A stretch of 64,000 bases of DNA. It comes from Mycolicibacterium komossense. Its GTDB lineage: Bacteria; Actinomycetota; Actinomycetes; Mycobacteriales; Mycobacteriaceae. The position numbers and the translations under genes were made by a program. Positions 15,196-23,872 of this stretch are shown piece by piece. The stretch spans positions 248,001 through 312,000 of the forward strand of contig NZ_JACKTY010000049.1 of assembly GCF_025822605.1 (NCBI RefSeq). Reading direction: 5' to 3'. The stretch's first letter is position 1; each line of letters begins with the position of its first letter. The notes beneath the pieces were generated by a model. It was not told the origin of the DNA. It worked only from the letters and a program-made list of their open reading frames with translations, and ran no database searches.

Positions 15196-15748
15196 ACGTC
15201 TCGACACGGAGTCGATGCCACTCACCGAACCGCACTGGCCGCCGATCTTCGACACCGGCCCGCACCCGGAGCCGTTGTCGGCCCCGCGACCCGAACCCGA
15301 ACCGCTACCCGCGCCGGAGCTGCAGCGCGATCCCGACCACAACCCCTGGCGCATGCCGTCCTCGACGCCGGAGCCCGTCAGCTGGTCCGACGAACTGGCC
15401 CCGGAACCGCAGCTGATCCCGGCGCACCCGATCGTGGTGGCCGCCCAGTACCAGTACCTGCGGCGCTGGAAGTTCGCGCTGGCGCTGCTGGGGGTGTGGG
15501 TCGTCGCCGCGGCGGCCGGCGCCGGCCTCTACTACTGGTGGTTTCAGTCCCTCGACAAGACCTGGCCTGACACCGCCGTGCTGATGTATGTGCTGTTCTG
15601 CACGGTGGCCGCGCTGGTGATCTCGATGGTGCAGGACAGACCGATGGTCTCGGCCACGTCGATCGCGACGATGACGGCGCCGTTTGCGTCGGGGCTTGCG
15701 GCCGCGGCGCTGTACGGCATGTTTGCTTTTGGCTTGGTCGTGCCTTAG
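15188..15748 (+). CDS. Membrane protein with acidic/proline-rich cytoplasmic N-terminus (Rv0461-like)
   Basis: 186 residues. The first ~95 are Pro/Glu-rich and disordered-looking (PEPLSAPRPEPEPLPAPEL). About three TM helices follow (roughly 98-120, 130-150, 160-184). GTG 15188 lies inside the preceding small hydrophobic gene (8-nt overlap), suggesting the two proteins act together in the membrane. No enzymatic motif is visible. A hairpin between its stop and lpdC separates it from the next transcript. Confidence 0.65.
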   Translation: MPERLDTESMPLTEPHWPPIFDTGPHPEPLSAPRPEPEPLPAPELQRDPDHNPWRMPSSTPEPVSWSDELAPEPQLIPAHPIVVAAQYQYLRRWKFALALLGVWVVAAAAGAGLYYWWFQSLDKTWPDTAVLMYVLFCTVAALVISMVQDRPMVSATSIATMTAPFASGLAAAALYGMFAFGLVVP

Positions 15749-15777
15749 CGGAACCGTCGACCGTTGACAGAGTAGGA

Positions 15778-15809
15778 AGCCCTCCTGGGCGTTCCCAGGC
15801 GCGGGCTTG
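15778..15809 (+). terminator. Hairpin terminator upstream of lpdC
   Basis: Nested arms AAGCCC/GGGCTT and CCTGGG/CCCAGG around a CGTT loop, interrupted by small bulges. It lies 30 nt after the Rv0461-like stop; no T tract. Confidence 0.5.
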
Positions 15810-15842
15810 GTGGACAGCTCCGCGTCCGATTACTCGCACCGT

Positions 15843-15848
15843 TAGGGT
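15843..15848 (+). promoter_or_regulatory. Putative -10 box (TAGGGT) of lpdC
   Basis: TAGGGT ends 9 nt before the GTG start of lpdC, the spacing of a leaderless mRNA. The same hexamer at similar spacing precedes ppx and proC in this window. Confidence 0.5.
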
Positions 15849-15856
15849 ATGTAGCC

Positions 15857-17251
15857 GTGACTCACTATGACGTCGTCGTTCTCGGAGCAGGCCCCGGTGG
15901 TTACGTCGCGGCCATTCGCGCTGCCCAACTCGGGCTGAACACCGCCATCATCGAACCGAAATATTGGGGCGGGGTCTGCCTCAACGTCGGCTGCATCCCG
16001 TCGAAGGCGCTGCTGCGCAACGCGGAACTCGCCCACATCTTCACCAAGGAAGCCAAGGTCTTCGGGATCAGCGGTGAGGCCACCTTCGACTACGGTGCGG
16101 CGTTCGATCGCAGCCGCAAGGTCGCCGACGGCCGCGTCGCCGGCGTGCACTTCCTGATGAAGAAGAACAAGATCACCGAGATCGCGGGCTACGGCACGTT
16201 CACCGATGCCAGCACCATCAACGTCAAGCTCAACGACGGCGGATCCGAGACGGTCACGTTCGACAACGCGATCATCGCCACCGGCAGCAGCACCCGGCTG
16301 GTACCGGGCACCTCACTGTCGGAGAACGTCGTCACCTACGAAGAGCTGATCATGACCCGCGAGCTGCCCGGCTCGCTCGTCATCGCCGGTGCAGGCGCGA
16401 TCGGCATGGAATTCGCCTACGTGATGAAGAATTACGGCGTCGATGTCACCATCGTCGAGTTCCTGCCGCGGGCGCTGCCCAACGAGGACGTCGAGGTGTC
16501 CAAGGAGATCGAGAAGCAGTACAAGAAGCTCGGTGTGAAGATCCTCACCGGCACCAAGGTGGAGTCCATCGTGGATGATGGCTCGCAGGTCACTGTCACC
16601 GTGAGCAAGGACGGTAAGTCCGAGGAGCTCAAAGCGGACAAGGTGCTGCAGGCCATCGGCTTCGCACCCAATATCGACGGTTTCGGCCTGGACAGCACAG
16701 GCGTGCAGGTCACCGACCGCAAGGCCATCGGTATCGACGAGTACATGCGCACCAACGTGCCGCATATCTATGCGATCGGTGACGTGACCGCCAAGCTCCA
16801 GCTCGCGCACGTCGCCGAGGCTCAGGGTGTCGTCGCAGCCGAAACCATCGCCGGCGCAGAGACTTTGCCGCTCGGTGACTACCGGATGCTGCCGCGTGCG
16901 ACCTTCTGTCAGCCGCAGGTGGCCAGCTTCGGGTTGACCGAACAGCAGGCGCGCGACGAGGGGTACGACGTCGTCGTCGCCAAGTTCCCGTTCACCGCGA
17001 ACGGCAAAGCGCACGGTGTCGGTGACCCGAGTGGTTTCGTCAAGCTGATCGCAGACGCCAAATACGGCGAGTTGATCGGCGGCCACCTGATCGGCCACGA
17101 CGTCTCCGAACTGCTGCCCGAATTGACCTTGGCGCAGAAGTGGGACCTGACTGCCACGGAACTCGCCCGCAATGTGCACACCCACCCGACCATGTCGGAA
17201 GCCCTGCAGGAATGCTTCCACGGTCTGACCGGCCACATGATCAATTTCTGA
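15857..17251 (+). CDS. lpdC: Dihydrolipoamide dehydrogenase
   Basis: FAD-dependent E3 component that reoxidises dihydrolipoyl groups with NAD+. In mycobacteria one Lpd serves pyruvate and branched-chain ketoacid dehydrogenases and the DlaT/AhpD peroxidase system. FAD-binding GAGPGGYVAAIRAAQLG is at 10-26; the redox disulfide C41/C46 lies in CLNVGCIPSK; the NAD-binding motif is AGAGAIGMEFA; the C-terminal dimer-interface base is His in HTHPTMSEA. At 464 residues it equals Rv0462. GTG start fits a leaderless transcript. The secreted-protein gene begins 1 nt after its stop. Confidence 0.97.
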   Translation: MTHYDVVVLGAGPGGYVAAIRAAQLGLNTAIIEPKYWGGVCLNVGCIPSKALLRNAELAHIFTKEAKVFGISGEATFDYGAAFDRSRKVADGRVAGVHFLMKKNKITEIAGYGTFTDASTINVKLNDGGSETVTFDNAIIATGSSTRLVPGTSLSENVVTYEELIMTRELPGSLVIAGAGAIGMEFAYVMKNYGVDVTIVEFLPRALPNEDVEVSKEIEKQYKKLGVKILTGTKVESIVDDGSQVTVTVSKDGKSEELKADKVLQAIGFAPNIDGFGLDSTGVQVTDRKAIGIDEYMRTNVPHIYAIGDVTAKLQLAHVAEAQGVVAAETIAGAETLPLGDYRMLPRATFCQPQVASFGLTEQQARDEGYDVVVAKFPFTANGKAHGVGDPSGFVKLIADAKYGELIGGHLIGHDVSELLPELTLAQKWDLTATELARNVHTHPTMSEALQECFHGLTGHMINF

Positions 17252-17252
17252 C

Positions 17253-18179
17253 GTGCGCTGGCCAACCTGCATAGCGGCGGTGCTGCTCGGCCTTGGGGTC
17301 ATCGCACCCGTCGGCCAGGCAGCGGCCGAACCAGTCGCAGCGCCGGATCTCAGCGGCTACCAGTCGATTCCCGTCGACCCGTATCTCGATGGCGCCGCTG
17401 GGGGAGGCGAAGCCTACTTCCAGACGCCCGACGGCTTGCTGTGCGCCATCCGGCCGGTGACGGGCGTGGCCGGGTGCGACGGGACGCTGCCCGCTACGCA
17501 GGCTGGTGTCAACGAGATCGTGCTGGCGGCTGACGTCGTCCAGCGTGGTCTGCGGGCCACTGCCAATTCACTGTTCGTGAAGCCGTCCGGAGCGGCGGCC
17601 CCGGTGCTTCCGGAGGGCAGTAAGATCTCTTTCGCCGACTTCGAGTGTGGTGTCGGAGCGGGCTCAATCACGGTGTGCACCAAGGGAGATCGTGCCCAGC
17701 AATGGATGGTTATCTCACCGGGGCACACCGGCATCGGGCCCGCGACCGAGGGCCTGCCGCCAGGTTTTCCTGACCCGAACGAATTCGTGACAGGTGACGA
17801 CAGCTACCTCGTCGGAGTCGGGGCCAAGAACATCTTTCCGGTGTTCACTGTTGGCGACGGACTGACGTGCAGCATGGTTCTGTTCAGTGGCGGTGAGATG
17901 GGTTGCGACGGAAAGCTTCCCGGTGTGCGGGCCGGCGAGAACGAGGTCTACGCACAGCTGCCGGGACCGGTCGGCATGCGCCGCACCGATATCCCGAAGT
18001 ACAGCACACCGGCCTATCCCGGGCATATCCGTCAGCTGCCTGTGGGATATCGCATCAACTCGAACGGCGGCACCTGCATGGCGACCGAGGGCGGGGTGGC
18101 CTGCTACGGCAGCCTCGCGGGTAAGGTGCAGGGCTTTCAGGTGACGCCGAAGGCCACCACGACGTTCGGCGGCAGCTGA
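17253..18179 (+). CDS. Secreted protein of unknown function, internally duplicated
   Basis: 308 residues with a Sec signal (about 1-25, ending QAAAEP). The mature part contains two related halves: FQTPDGLLCAIRPVTGVAGCDGTLPATQAGVNEIVL and the later FTVGDGLTCSMVLFSGGEMGCDGKLPGVRAGENEVY (each quoted in part only as motif DG-L-C...GCDG-LP). Four to six conserved Cys suggest extracellular disulfides. This looks like the mycobacterial secreted family with repeated Cys-Asp-Gly motifs, function unknown. It starts 1 nt after lpdC, so it is probably co-transcribed, though no functional link is evident. It is not the small protein Rv0463 found at this position in M. tuberculosis. Confidence 0.75.
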   Translation: MRWPTCIAAVLLGLGVIAPVGQAAAEPVAAPDLSGYQSIPVDPYLDGAAGGGEAYFQTPDGLLCAIRPVTGVAGCDGTLPATQAGVNEIVLAADVVQRGLRATANSLFVKPSGAAAPVLPEGSKISFADFECGVGAGSITVCTKGDRAQQWMVISPGHTGIGPATEGLPPGFPDPNEFVTGDDSYLVGVGAKNIFPVFTVGDGLTCSMVLFSGGEMGCDGKLPGVRAGENEVYAQLPGPVGMRRTDIPKYSTPAYPGHIRQLPVGYRINSNGGTCMATEGGVACYGSLAGKVQGFQVTPKATTTFGGS

Positions 18180-18180
18180 G

Positions 18181-18729
18181 TTAGTCCGGGAAGTCCAGCG
18201 GCAGTTTGAGGGTGTTCATCGTCGCGGCCAGGGTGTCGTATTGCCCTGCCAGCAGACAGAATTCGATGAGTTGTTTGGTGTTGAGGTAACCCGACAGCGC
18301 GGTCCAGGTCTTCGCCGTGATGGCGCGGTCGAGGACGAATTCGTCGGTGGCGCTGAGTAATACCCGATCTCGCTCACTCAATCCCGCCGCGTCTGGCCCT
18401 TCGAAGATCTGCTGTTGTTGTGCAGCGTCGACGCCACGGCTGCGGGCCAGTCGCCGGTGCTGCTGAAGTTCGTATTCGCACTCGCGTAGATGCCCGACCC
18501 GCAGGATGACCAGTTCGGCATCCTTGCGGGACAGTCGGCCCCAGTACAGCAGCACCCCGGAGAACGGCAGCCACGTCCAGAACAGCGTCTTGTGTGTGGC
18601 GAGCGCGTTGAAGAGGTGGAACTCTGGGGCGCGGATCCCTCTGGCGCCGAGACGGCAGATCGCCCAGTTGATCAGTCCGATATCGCGGATGCTGCTGGAC
18701 GCGGGGATGCGGGCGGGTTCGGCGGTCAT
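18181..18729 (-). CDS. Carboxymuconolactone decarboxylase/AhpD-like protein (Rv0464c-like)
   Basis: 182 residues from ATG 18729 (MTAEPARIPASS); longer frames would run into ramB. The AhpD-fold core is LSRKDAELVILRVGHLRECEYELQQH (quoted in two overlapping halves: helix RKDAELVILRVGHL and motif ECEYELQQHRRLA). This family normally has Cys-x-x-Cys; here only one Cys is in the active-site helix, so peroxidase activity is doubtful and a lyase or unknown role is possible. It begins 8 nt after the ramB stop on the same strand, so the two are co-transcribed. Confidence 0.75.
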   Translation of the reverse strand: MTAEPARIPASSSIRDIGLINWAICRLGARGIRAPEFHLFNALATHKTLFWTWLPFSGVLLYWGRLSRKDAELVILRVGHLRECEYELQQHRRLARSRGVDAAQQQQIFEGPDAAGLSERDRVLLSATDEFVLDRAITAKTWTALSGYLNTKQLIEFCLLAGQYDTLAATMNTLKLPLDFPD

Positions 18730-18737
18730 CCAGGCAC

Positions 18738-20162
18738 TCAATCCTTCACCAGGTAGGGCGATACGGTGCTGCGGTGCTCGTCGAGATCCAGCGCCCGGCC
18801 GAACGCGGGGAAGGCGCGCTGCGGGCAGTTGTCCCGTTCGCACACCCGGCAGCCCGCACCGATCGGTGTGGCGTTATCTCCAGAGAGGTCAAGGCCTTCC
18901 GAGTACACGAGCCGTCCCGCGTGCCGTAGCTCGCAGCCTAGCCCGATGGCGAACGTCTTGCCCGGCTGCCCATACCGCGATGCGCGGCGCTCGACGGTGC
19001 GGGCCACCCACATGTAGTGCCGCCCGTCGGGCATCTGGGCGATCTGCACCCCGATCTTGCCGGGGTTGGCGAATGTCTCGTAGACGTTCCACAGCGGGCA
19101 GGTGCCGCCTGCGGAGGAGAAGTGAAAACCGGTGGCGGACTGGCGTTTCGACATGTTGCCTGCCCGGTCGACCCGGACGAATGAGAACGGTACCCCGCGC
19201 ATCGACGGACGCTGCAGCGTGGACAGTCGGTGCGCGACGGTCTCGTAGCTCACCGAGTAGAAGGCCGAGAGGCGTTCGACGTCGTAGTGGAATTTCTCGC
19301 TGACGTCGTGGAACTGGCGATACGGCAGGATCGCTGCCGCGGCGAAATAGTTGGCCAAGCCCAGGCGGGCCAGCGTGCGTGATTCGTCGCTGGTGAACTT
19401 GCCCTCGGTGACCAGCGAATCGATCAGATCGCCGAACTCCAGGTAGCCCAGCTCAGCGGCCAGCTTGAAGACCTGTTGCCCGCCGGAAAGATGGCTGCTC
19501 ATCTCGAGTGTCTTGGTGACCGGGTCGTAGCGGTGCAGCACGTTGTGGCCGATGTCGATCCGGCGCACGATTCGCACGCCGTGCACCTGGGTCAGCCGTT
19601 GGGCCAGGTCGCCGGCCAACTCGCCGCGATGCATACGCATGCGCACCGTGAGGTCCTCGGCGGCGGTGTCGAGTTCGTGGAGATAGTTCTGGCGTTGGTA
19701 GAAGTAGTCGCGGACTTCCTCGTGCGGCATGGCGATCGAGCCCGATCCTGAGCTCATGCCGCCGCCGTCGTGGAAGCGGTCCTCGGTGGCGGCCGCCAAC
19801 TGGGCCGACGTCAGCCGATAGCGCCGGTGCAGGTTCACCATGGCCTTGGCCACTGCGGGATGCGCGCTGACGACCTCGGCGATCTCGGACATGTCGACCT
19901 CGACATCGAGATCCCGGTCGAGGGTGACTTCGCGTAGTTCGGCGACCAGGCGGGTGTCGTCCTGCGAGGCGAAGAACGTGGCGTCCACGCCGAATACCTC
20001 GGTGATGCGCAACAGCACCGCCACGGTCAGCGGGCGGACGTCGTGCTCGATCTGGTTGAGATAACTAGGGGAGATCTCCAGCATCTGCGCCAGCGCAGCC
20101 TGGCTGAAACCACGTTCGCTACGCAGTTGTCGAACCCGCGAACCGACGTAGGTTTTGGACAC
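18738..20162 (-). CDS. ramB: RamB-type transcriptional regulator of acetate/glyoxylate metabolism
   Basis: 474 residues, as in Rv0465c. N-terminal XRE helix-turn-helix (VGSRVRQLRSERGFSQAALA, then MLEISPSYLNQIEHDVRPL), a central IrrE/peptidase-like domain (DUF955) and a C-terminal Cys-containing domain with GGTCPLW and GAGCRVCERDNCPQRAF. Represses icl when glyoxylate-cycle flux is not needed. GTG 20162 gives the canonical N-terminus; ATG 20192 would add ten residues, and a much longer upstream frame overlaps the divergent thioesterase gene and is not real. Two RamB-box-like sequences lie in front of icl. Confidence 0.95.
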   Translation of the reverse strand: MSKTYVGSRVRQLRSERGFSQAALAQMLEISPSYLNQIEHDVRPLTVAVLLRITEVFGVDATFFASQDDTRLVAELREVTLDRDLDVEVDMSEIAEVVSAHPAVAKAMVNLHRRYRLTSAQLAAATEDRFHDGGGMSSGSGSIAMPHEEVRDYFYQRQNYLHELDTAAEDLTVRMRMHRGELAGDLAQRLTQVHGVRIVRRIDIGHNVLHRYDPVTKTLEMSSHLSGGQQVFKLAAELGYLEFGDLIDSLVTEGKFTSDESRTLARLGLANYFAAAAILPYRQFHDVSEKFHYDVERLSAFYSVSYETVAHRLSTLQRPSMRGVPFSFVRVDRAGNMSKRQSATGFHFSSAGGTCPLWNVYETFANPGKIGVQIAQMPDGRHYMWVARTVERRASRYGQPGKTFAIGLGCELRHAGRLVYSEGLDLSGDNATPIGAGCRVCERDNCPQRAFPAFGRALDLDEHRSTVSPYLVKD

Positions 20163-20324
20163 GGCGACCAGGGTACTCGCGGTGTTAAGCATGGCTTCGC
20201 ATTCTTGGCACTGGCATCGTGCTAGCCGTATGCCTGGTCGTTTGGCATGATCGCGCGGGGGCGCGGGTGTGCCTTTGAGCAGCAGAGAAGACCACCCCGT
20301 GGACATCCCGAAGAAGGGCGTTCG

Positions 20325-21146
20325 ATGAGCAGCGACAAGCCAACCGCACCTGGTCTGGGCAAGGTGATGATGCCGGTTCCCGACCCGCATCCGGATGTCT
20401 TCGACCGGCAGTGGCCCCTGCGGGTGGGCGATATCGACCGGGTCGGGCGGCTGCGGTTCGATGCCGCCTGCCGGCACATCCAGGACGTCGGCTCCGACCA
20501 ACTGCGCGAGCTGGGTTTCGAGGAGACCCACCCGCTGTGGATCGTGCGACGCACCATGGTGGATCTGATCCGGCCGATCGAGTTCCAGGACATCTTGCGG
20601 ATGCGCCGCTGGTGCTCGGGCACCTCCAACCGCTGGTGCGAGATGCGGGTCCGCATCGACGGACGACGCGGAGGCGGACTGATGGAATCCGAGGCGTTCT
20701 GGATCAACATCAACCGGGAGACCCAGGGCCCGGCGCGGATTTCCGACGACTTCCTTACCGGACTCCAGCGCACCACCGAGGTGGACCGGCTGCGATGGAA
20801 GGCCTACCTGAAGGCCGGCAGCCGCGAGGACGCCCACGAGATTCGCGACTACCCGGTGCGGGTTACCGATATCGACCTGTTCGACCACATGAACAATTCG
20901 GTGTATTGGACCGTCATCGAGGACTACCTGTTCTCGTACCCCGAGCTGCTCAAAGCCCCGCTGCGCGTCACGATCGAGCATGATGCCCCGGTCGCGCTGG
21001 GGGACAAGCTGGAGATCCTTTCGCATGTGTACCCGGCCGGATCCACCGACAAGTTCGGGGCCGATCTCGTCGACCGCACTGTTACCACGCTCACATATGT
21101 CGTCGGCGACGAGACCAAAGCGATCGCGTCGATCTTCCCGCTCTAG
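20325..21146 (+). CDS. Acyl-ACP thioesterase family protein (Rv0466-like)
   Basis: 273 residues forming two hot-dog domains. Domain 1 contains DIDRVGRLRFDAACRHIQDV; domain 2 contains TDIDLFDHMNNSVYW, the Asp/His/Asn catalytic signature of FatA/FatB-like thioesterases. It would release fatty acids from acyl-ACP (or acyl-CoA). ATG 20325 is preceded by AAGAAGGG; the frame is open further upstream but without a good start. It is divergent from ramB and followed by 285 bp of icl regulatory DNA. Confidence 0.88.
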   Translation: MSSDKPTAPGLGKVMMPVPDPHPDVFDRQWPLRVGDIDRVGRLRFDAACRHIQDVGSDQLRELGFEETHPLWIVRRTMVDLIRPIEFQDILRMRRWCSGTSNRWCEMRVRIDGRRGGGLMESEAFWININRETQGPARISDDFLTGLQRTTEVDRLRWKAYLKAGSREDAHEIRDYPVRVTDIDLFDHMNNSVYWTVIEDYLFSYPELLKAPLRVTIEHDAPVALGDKLEILSHVYPAGSTDKFGADLVDRTVTTLTYVVGDETKAIASIFPL

Positions 21147-21240
21147 CAGTACAACTGTCCCGTATTTCTGGGCACTGACCTGCGCCGATGATGTTACCAG
21201 CGGGTAGCTACTGAACCGGTCAAGCCCAAGCGATCCTTAA

Positions 21241-21253
21241 CAAGATTTGCAAA
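21241..21253 (+). promoter_or_regulatory. RamB-box-like site upstream of icl
   Basis: CAAGATTTGCAAA closely fits the corynebacterial RamB consensus (A/G)AACTTTGCAAA, recalled from literature. It lies about 180 nt before the icl start. The 285-bp gap 21147-21431 holds nothing else recognisable apart from this and the site at 21388. Confidence 0.55.
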
Positions 21254-21387
21254 TTTCTGCCAAGTCGTTGCGAAAATTGGCAACTGAAACGGGTGGACCT
21301 GCGTGTATGCGTGATGGCACTGTGTAAATAGCACACCAGTGAAGTCGCAGCGACGTTAACAACCCGGCGATCCCGGCAGCGTCCAGC

Positions 21388-21400
21388 GACTTGCAAAGTA
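21388..21400 (-). promoter_or_regulatory. Second RamB-box-like site, close to the icl start
   Basis: Read on the minus strand this is TACTTTGCAAGTC, matching ACTTTGCAA of the RamB consensus. It lies about 32 nt before the icl ATG, a position suited to repression. Confidence 0.5.
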
Positions 21401-21431
21401 CACAGCCAAGAACGCTAGGAGTTCGACCCGC

Positions 21432-22718
21432 ATGTCAACTGTCGGAACCCCCAAATCCCCCGAGCAGATCCAGCACGACTGGAACACCAACCCGCGCTGG
21501 AAGGGCATCGAGCGCACCTACACCGCAGAAGACGTCGTCGCCCTGCAGGGCCACGTGGTCGAGGAGAGCACGCTGGCCCGCCGTGGTGCCGAGGTGCTGT
21601 GGGAGCAACTCCACGATATGGACTACGTCAACTCCCTCGGCGCGCTGACCGGCAACCAGGCCGTCCAGCAGGTCCGGGCCGGCCTCAAGGCCATCTACCT
21701 GTCGGGTTGGCAGGTCGCCGGTGACGCGAACCTCTCCGGTCACACCTACCCGGACCAGAGCCTGTACCCGGCCAACTCGGTGCCGCAGGTGATCCGTCGC
21801 ATCAATAACGCGCTGCTGCGCGCCGACCAGATCGCCAAGGTCGAGGGCGACCGGTCCGTCGAGAACTGGCTGGCCCCGATCGTCGCCGACGGTGAAGCCG
21901 GCTTCGGTGGCGCGCTCAACGTTTACGAGCTGCAGAAGGCCATGATCGCCGCCGGTGTCGCGGGATCGCACTGGGAGGACCAGCTGGCATCGGAGAAGAA
22001 GTGCGGCCACCTCGGTGGCAAGGTGCTGATCCCCACCCAGCAGCACATCCGCACCCTGACCTCGGCCCGTCTGGCGGCCGATGTCGCTGACGTCCCGACG
22101 GTCGTCATCGCCCGTACCGACGCCGAGGCGGCCACGCTGATCACCTCCGATGTCGACGAGCGCGACCAGCCGTTCATCACCGGCGAGCGGACCAAGGAAG
22201 GCTTCTACCGCGTCAAGAACGGTCTCGAGCCCTGCATCGCCCGCGCCAAGTCCTACGCGCCGTACTCCGACCTCATCTGGATGGAGACCGGCACCCCGGA
22301 CCTGGAGTTGGCCAAGAAGTTCGCCGAGGGCGTCAAGAGCGAGTTCCCGGACCAGATGCTGGCCTACAACTGCAGCCCGTCGTTCAACTGGAAGCAGCAC
22401 CTGGACGACGCCACCATCGCGAAGTTCCAGAACGAGCTCGGCGCCATGGGCTTCAAGTTCCAGTTCATCACCCTCGCCGGCTTCCACGCCCTGAACTACT
22501 CGATGTTCGATCTGGCCCACGGCTACGCCCGCAACCAGATGAGCGCCTACGTCGACCTGCAGGAGCGCGAGTTCGCCGCCGAGGAGCGGGGCTACACCGC
22601 CACGAAGCACCAGCGCGAAGTCGGCGCCGGCTACTTCGACCGGATCGCCACCACAGTGGACCCCACCTCGTCGACCACCGCGCTCGCGGGCTCGACCGAA
22701 GAGGGCCAGTTCCACTAG
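21432..22718 (+). CDS. icl: Isocitrate lyase
   Basis: Cleaves isocitrate to glyoxylate and succinate in the glyoxylate shunt and also acts as methylisocitrate lyase in mycobacteria. 428 residues, matching Icl1 (Rv0467). The catalytic loop SEKKCGHLGGK carries Cys191. The phosphoenolpyruvate-like superfamily core is visible in IVADGEAGFGGALNVYEL and NCSPSFNW. ATG 21432 follows AGGAGT. Neighbouring ramB and upstream RamB-like boxes indicate carbon-source control. It is followed by a strong terminator. Confidence 0.98.
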   Translation: MSTVGTPKSPEQIQHDWNTNPRWKGIERTYTAEDVVALQGHVVEESTLARRGAEVLWEQLHDMDYVNSLGALTGNQAVQQVRAGLKAIYLSGWQVAGDANLSGHTYPDQSLYPANSVPQVIRRINNALLRADQIAKVEGDRSVENWLAPIVADGEAGFGGALNVYELQKAMIAAGVAGSHWEDQLASEKKCGHLGGKVLIPTQQHIRTLTSARLAADVADVPTVVIARTDAEAATLITSDVDERDQPFITGERTKEGFYRVKNGLEPCIARAKSYAPYSDLIWMETGTPDLELAKKFAEGVKSEFPDQMLAYNCSPSFNWKQHLDDATIAKFQNELGAMGFKFQFITLAGFHALNYSMFDLAHGYARNQMSAYVDLQEREFAAEERGYTATKHQREVGAGYFDRIATTVDPTSSTTALAGSTEEGQFH

Positions 22719-22747
22719 GCACCATCTCTGCGCGAGCAGTCGTAAAG

Positions 22748-22780
22748 GTCCCTGAAAACCCCGCGTTTTCGGGGACTTTT
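22748..22780 (+). terminator. Rho-independent terminator after icl
   Basis: GTCCCTGAAAA pairs with TTTTCGGGGAC (10 of 11 positions) around CCCCGCG, followed by TTTT. It is the clearest intrinsic terminator in the window. Confidence 0.85.
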
Positions 22781-22808
22781 GCGTCTGGTCGGCAATGGAG
22801 TAGAAAGT

Positions 22809-23672
22809 GTGACCGTGACCAGTATTGAGCGAGTGGGCGTCATCGGTGCCGGACAGATGGGCGCCGGAATCGCCGAGGTGTCCTTGCGCGCCGGGGTCGA
22901 CGTGGTGATCTTCGAACCTACCGAGGAGTTGGCAGCGGCGGGTCGCAGCCGCATCACCACGTCACTTGAGCGTGGCGTCAGCAAAGGCAAGCTGACCGAA
23001 ACCGACCGTGACGCGGCGCTGGGGCGGCTGACCTCCACCTCGACGCTGTCGGATCTGGCGGATCGTCAGCTGGTCATCGAGGCGATCGTCGAAAACGAGG
23101 CCGTCAAGGCCAAGCTGTTCGCCCAACTCGACGAAATCGTCACCGATCCAGACGCGATCCTGGCGTCGAACACGTCGAGCATCCCGATCATGAAGATCGC
23201 CGCGGCCACCAAGAATCCGGGCCGCGTACTGGGCCTGCACTTCTTCAACCCGGTGCCCGTGTTGCCGCTCGTGGAGCTGATCAGCACGCTTGTCACCAGC
23301 GATGCCGCGGTGGCGCGGGTGGCGAGCTTCGCCTCGGACACGCTGGGCAAGAAGGTCGTGCGCTGCGGGGACCGCTCAGGATTCATCGTGAACGCCCTGC
23401 TGGTTCCCTATCTGCTCTCGGCCATCCGGATGGCCGAGGCCGGGGTGGCCACCGTGGAGGACATCGACACCGCCGTGGTCGCCGGCTTGTCGCATCCGAT
23501 GGGCCCGCTGCGACTCTCGGACCTGATCGGGCTGGACACGATGAAGCTCATCGCGGACTCGATGTACGACGAGTACAAAGACGCGAACTTCGCGCCGCCG
23601 CCGTTGCTTCTGCGCATGGTCGAAGCAGGTCAGCTCGGCAAGAAATCCGGTCGGGGTTTCTACACGTACTGA
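22809..23672 (+). CDS. fadB2: 3-hydroxybutyryl-CoA dehydrogenase
   Basis: NAD(P)-dependent oxidation or reduction between 3-hydroxyacyl-CoA and 3-oxoacyl-CoA. The N-terminal Rossmann fold has GAGQMGAGIAEV, the catalytic region NTSSIPIMKIAA with HFFNPVPVLPLVE, and the C-terminal dimerisation domain ends GKKSGRGFYTY. 287 residues from GTG 22809, the length of Rv0468. That start follows GGAG by about 8 nt; earlier in-frame codons fall inside the icl terminator region. It follows the glyoxylate gene icl, fitting fatty-acid and acetate growth. Confidence 0.95.
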   Translation: MTVTSIERVGVIGAGQMGAGIAEVSLRAGVDVVIFEPTEELAAAGRSRITTSLERGVSKGKLTETDRDAALGRLTSTSTLSDLADRQLVIEAIVENEAVKAKLFAQLDEIVTDPDAILASNTSSIPIMKIAAATKNPGRVLGLHFFNPVPVLPLVELISTLVTSDAAVARVASFASDTLGKKVVRCGDRSGFIVNALLVPYLLSAIRMAEAGVATVEDIDTAVVAGLSHPMGPLRLSDLIGLDTMKLIADSMYDEYKDANFAPPPLLLRMVEAGQLGKKSGRGFYTY

Positions 23673-23872
23673 GATAGGTGGCCCACCCGGCGGCGTTGCG
23701 ATTCACCGGTAGTCGCGTTGGCAAGTATCCTGGTCAGTAGTTAAGCTAGCTATCGGTAAGACCTGCGGTCTGGGTCGGGGAAACATGGCCGGTGCAGCGT
23801 TTTCGCAGTGCCGGCCTTTCTACGGCACCCCTTCCATCGTCAGCAGGACGACGTCAAAAAGGTATTGGGTTA
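23673..23872 (+). promoter_or_regulatory. 200-bp leader of the UmaA-like gene
   Basis: No gene. Contains a small hairpin (AGACC/GGTCT near 23758) and a larger one (GGCCGG/CCGGCC, about 23785-23815), so a structured 5' leader is possible. No riboswitch class is recognised. Confidence 0.35.

Noticed and set aside
20163..21026. N-terminal extension of the ramB frame to 762 residues
   Set aside because: It runs antisense through the acyl-ACP thioesterase gene; known RamB is 474 residues and begins near VSKTYVGSRV.
21435..22715. 426-codon open frame opposite icl
   Set aside because: Antisense shadow spanning almost exactly the icl gene.
23785..23815. Riboswitch upstream of the UmaA-like gene
   Set aside because: Hairpins are present but no known riboswitch core or anti-terminator arrangement could be drawn.
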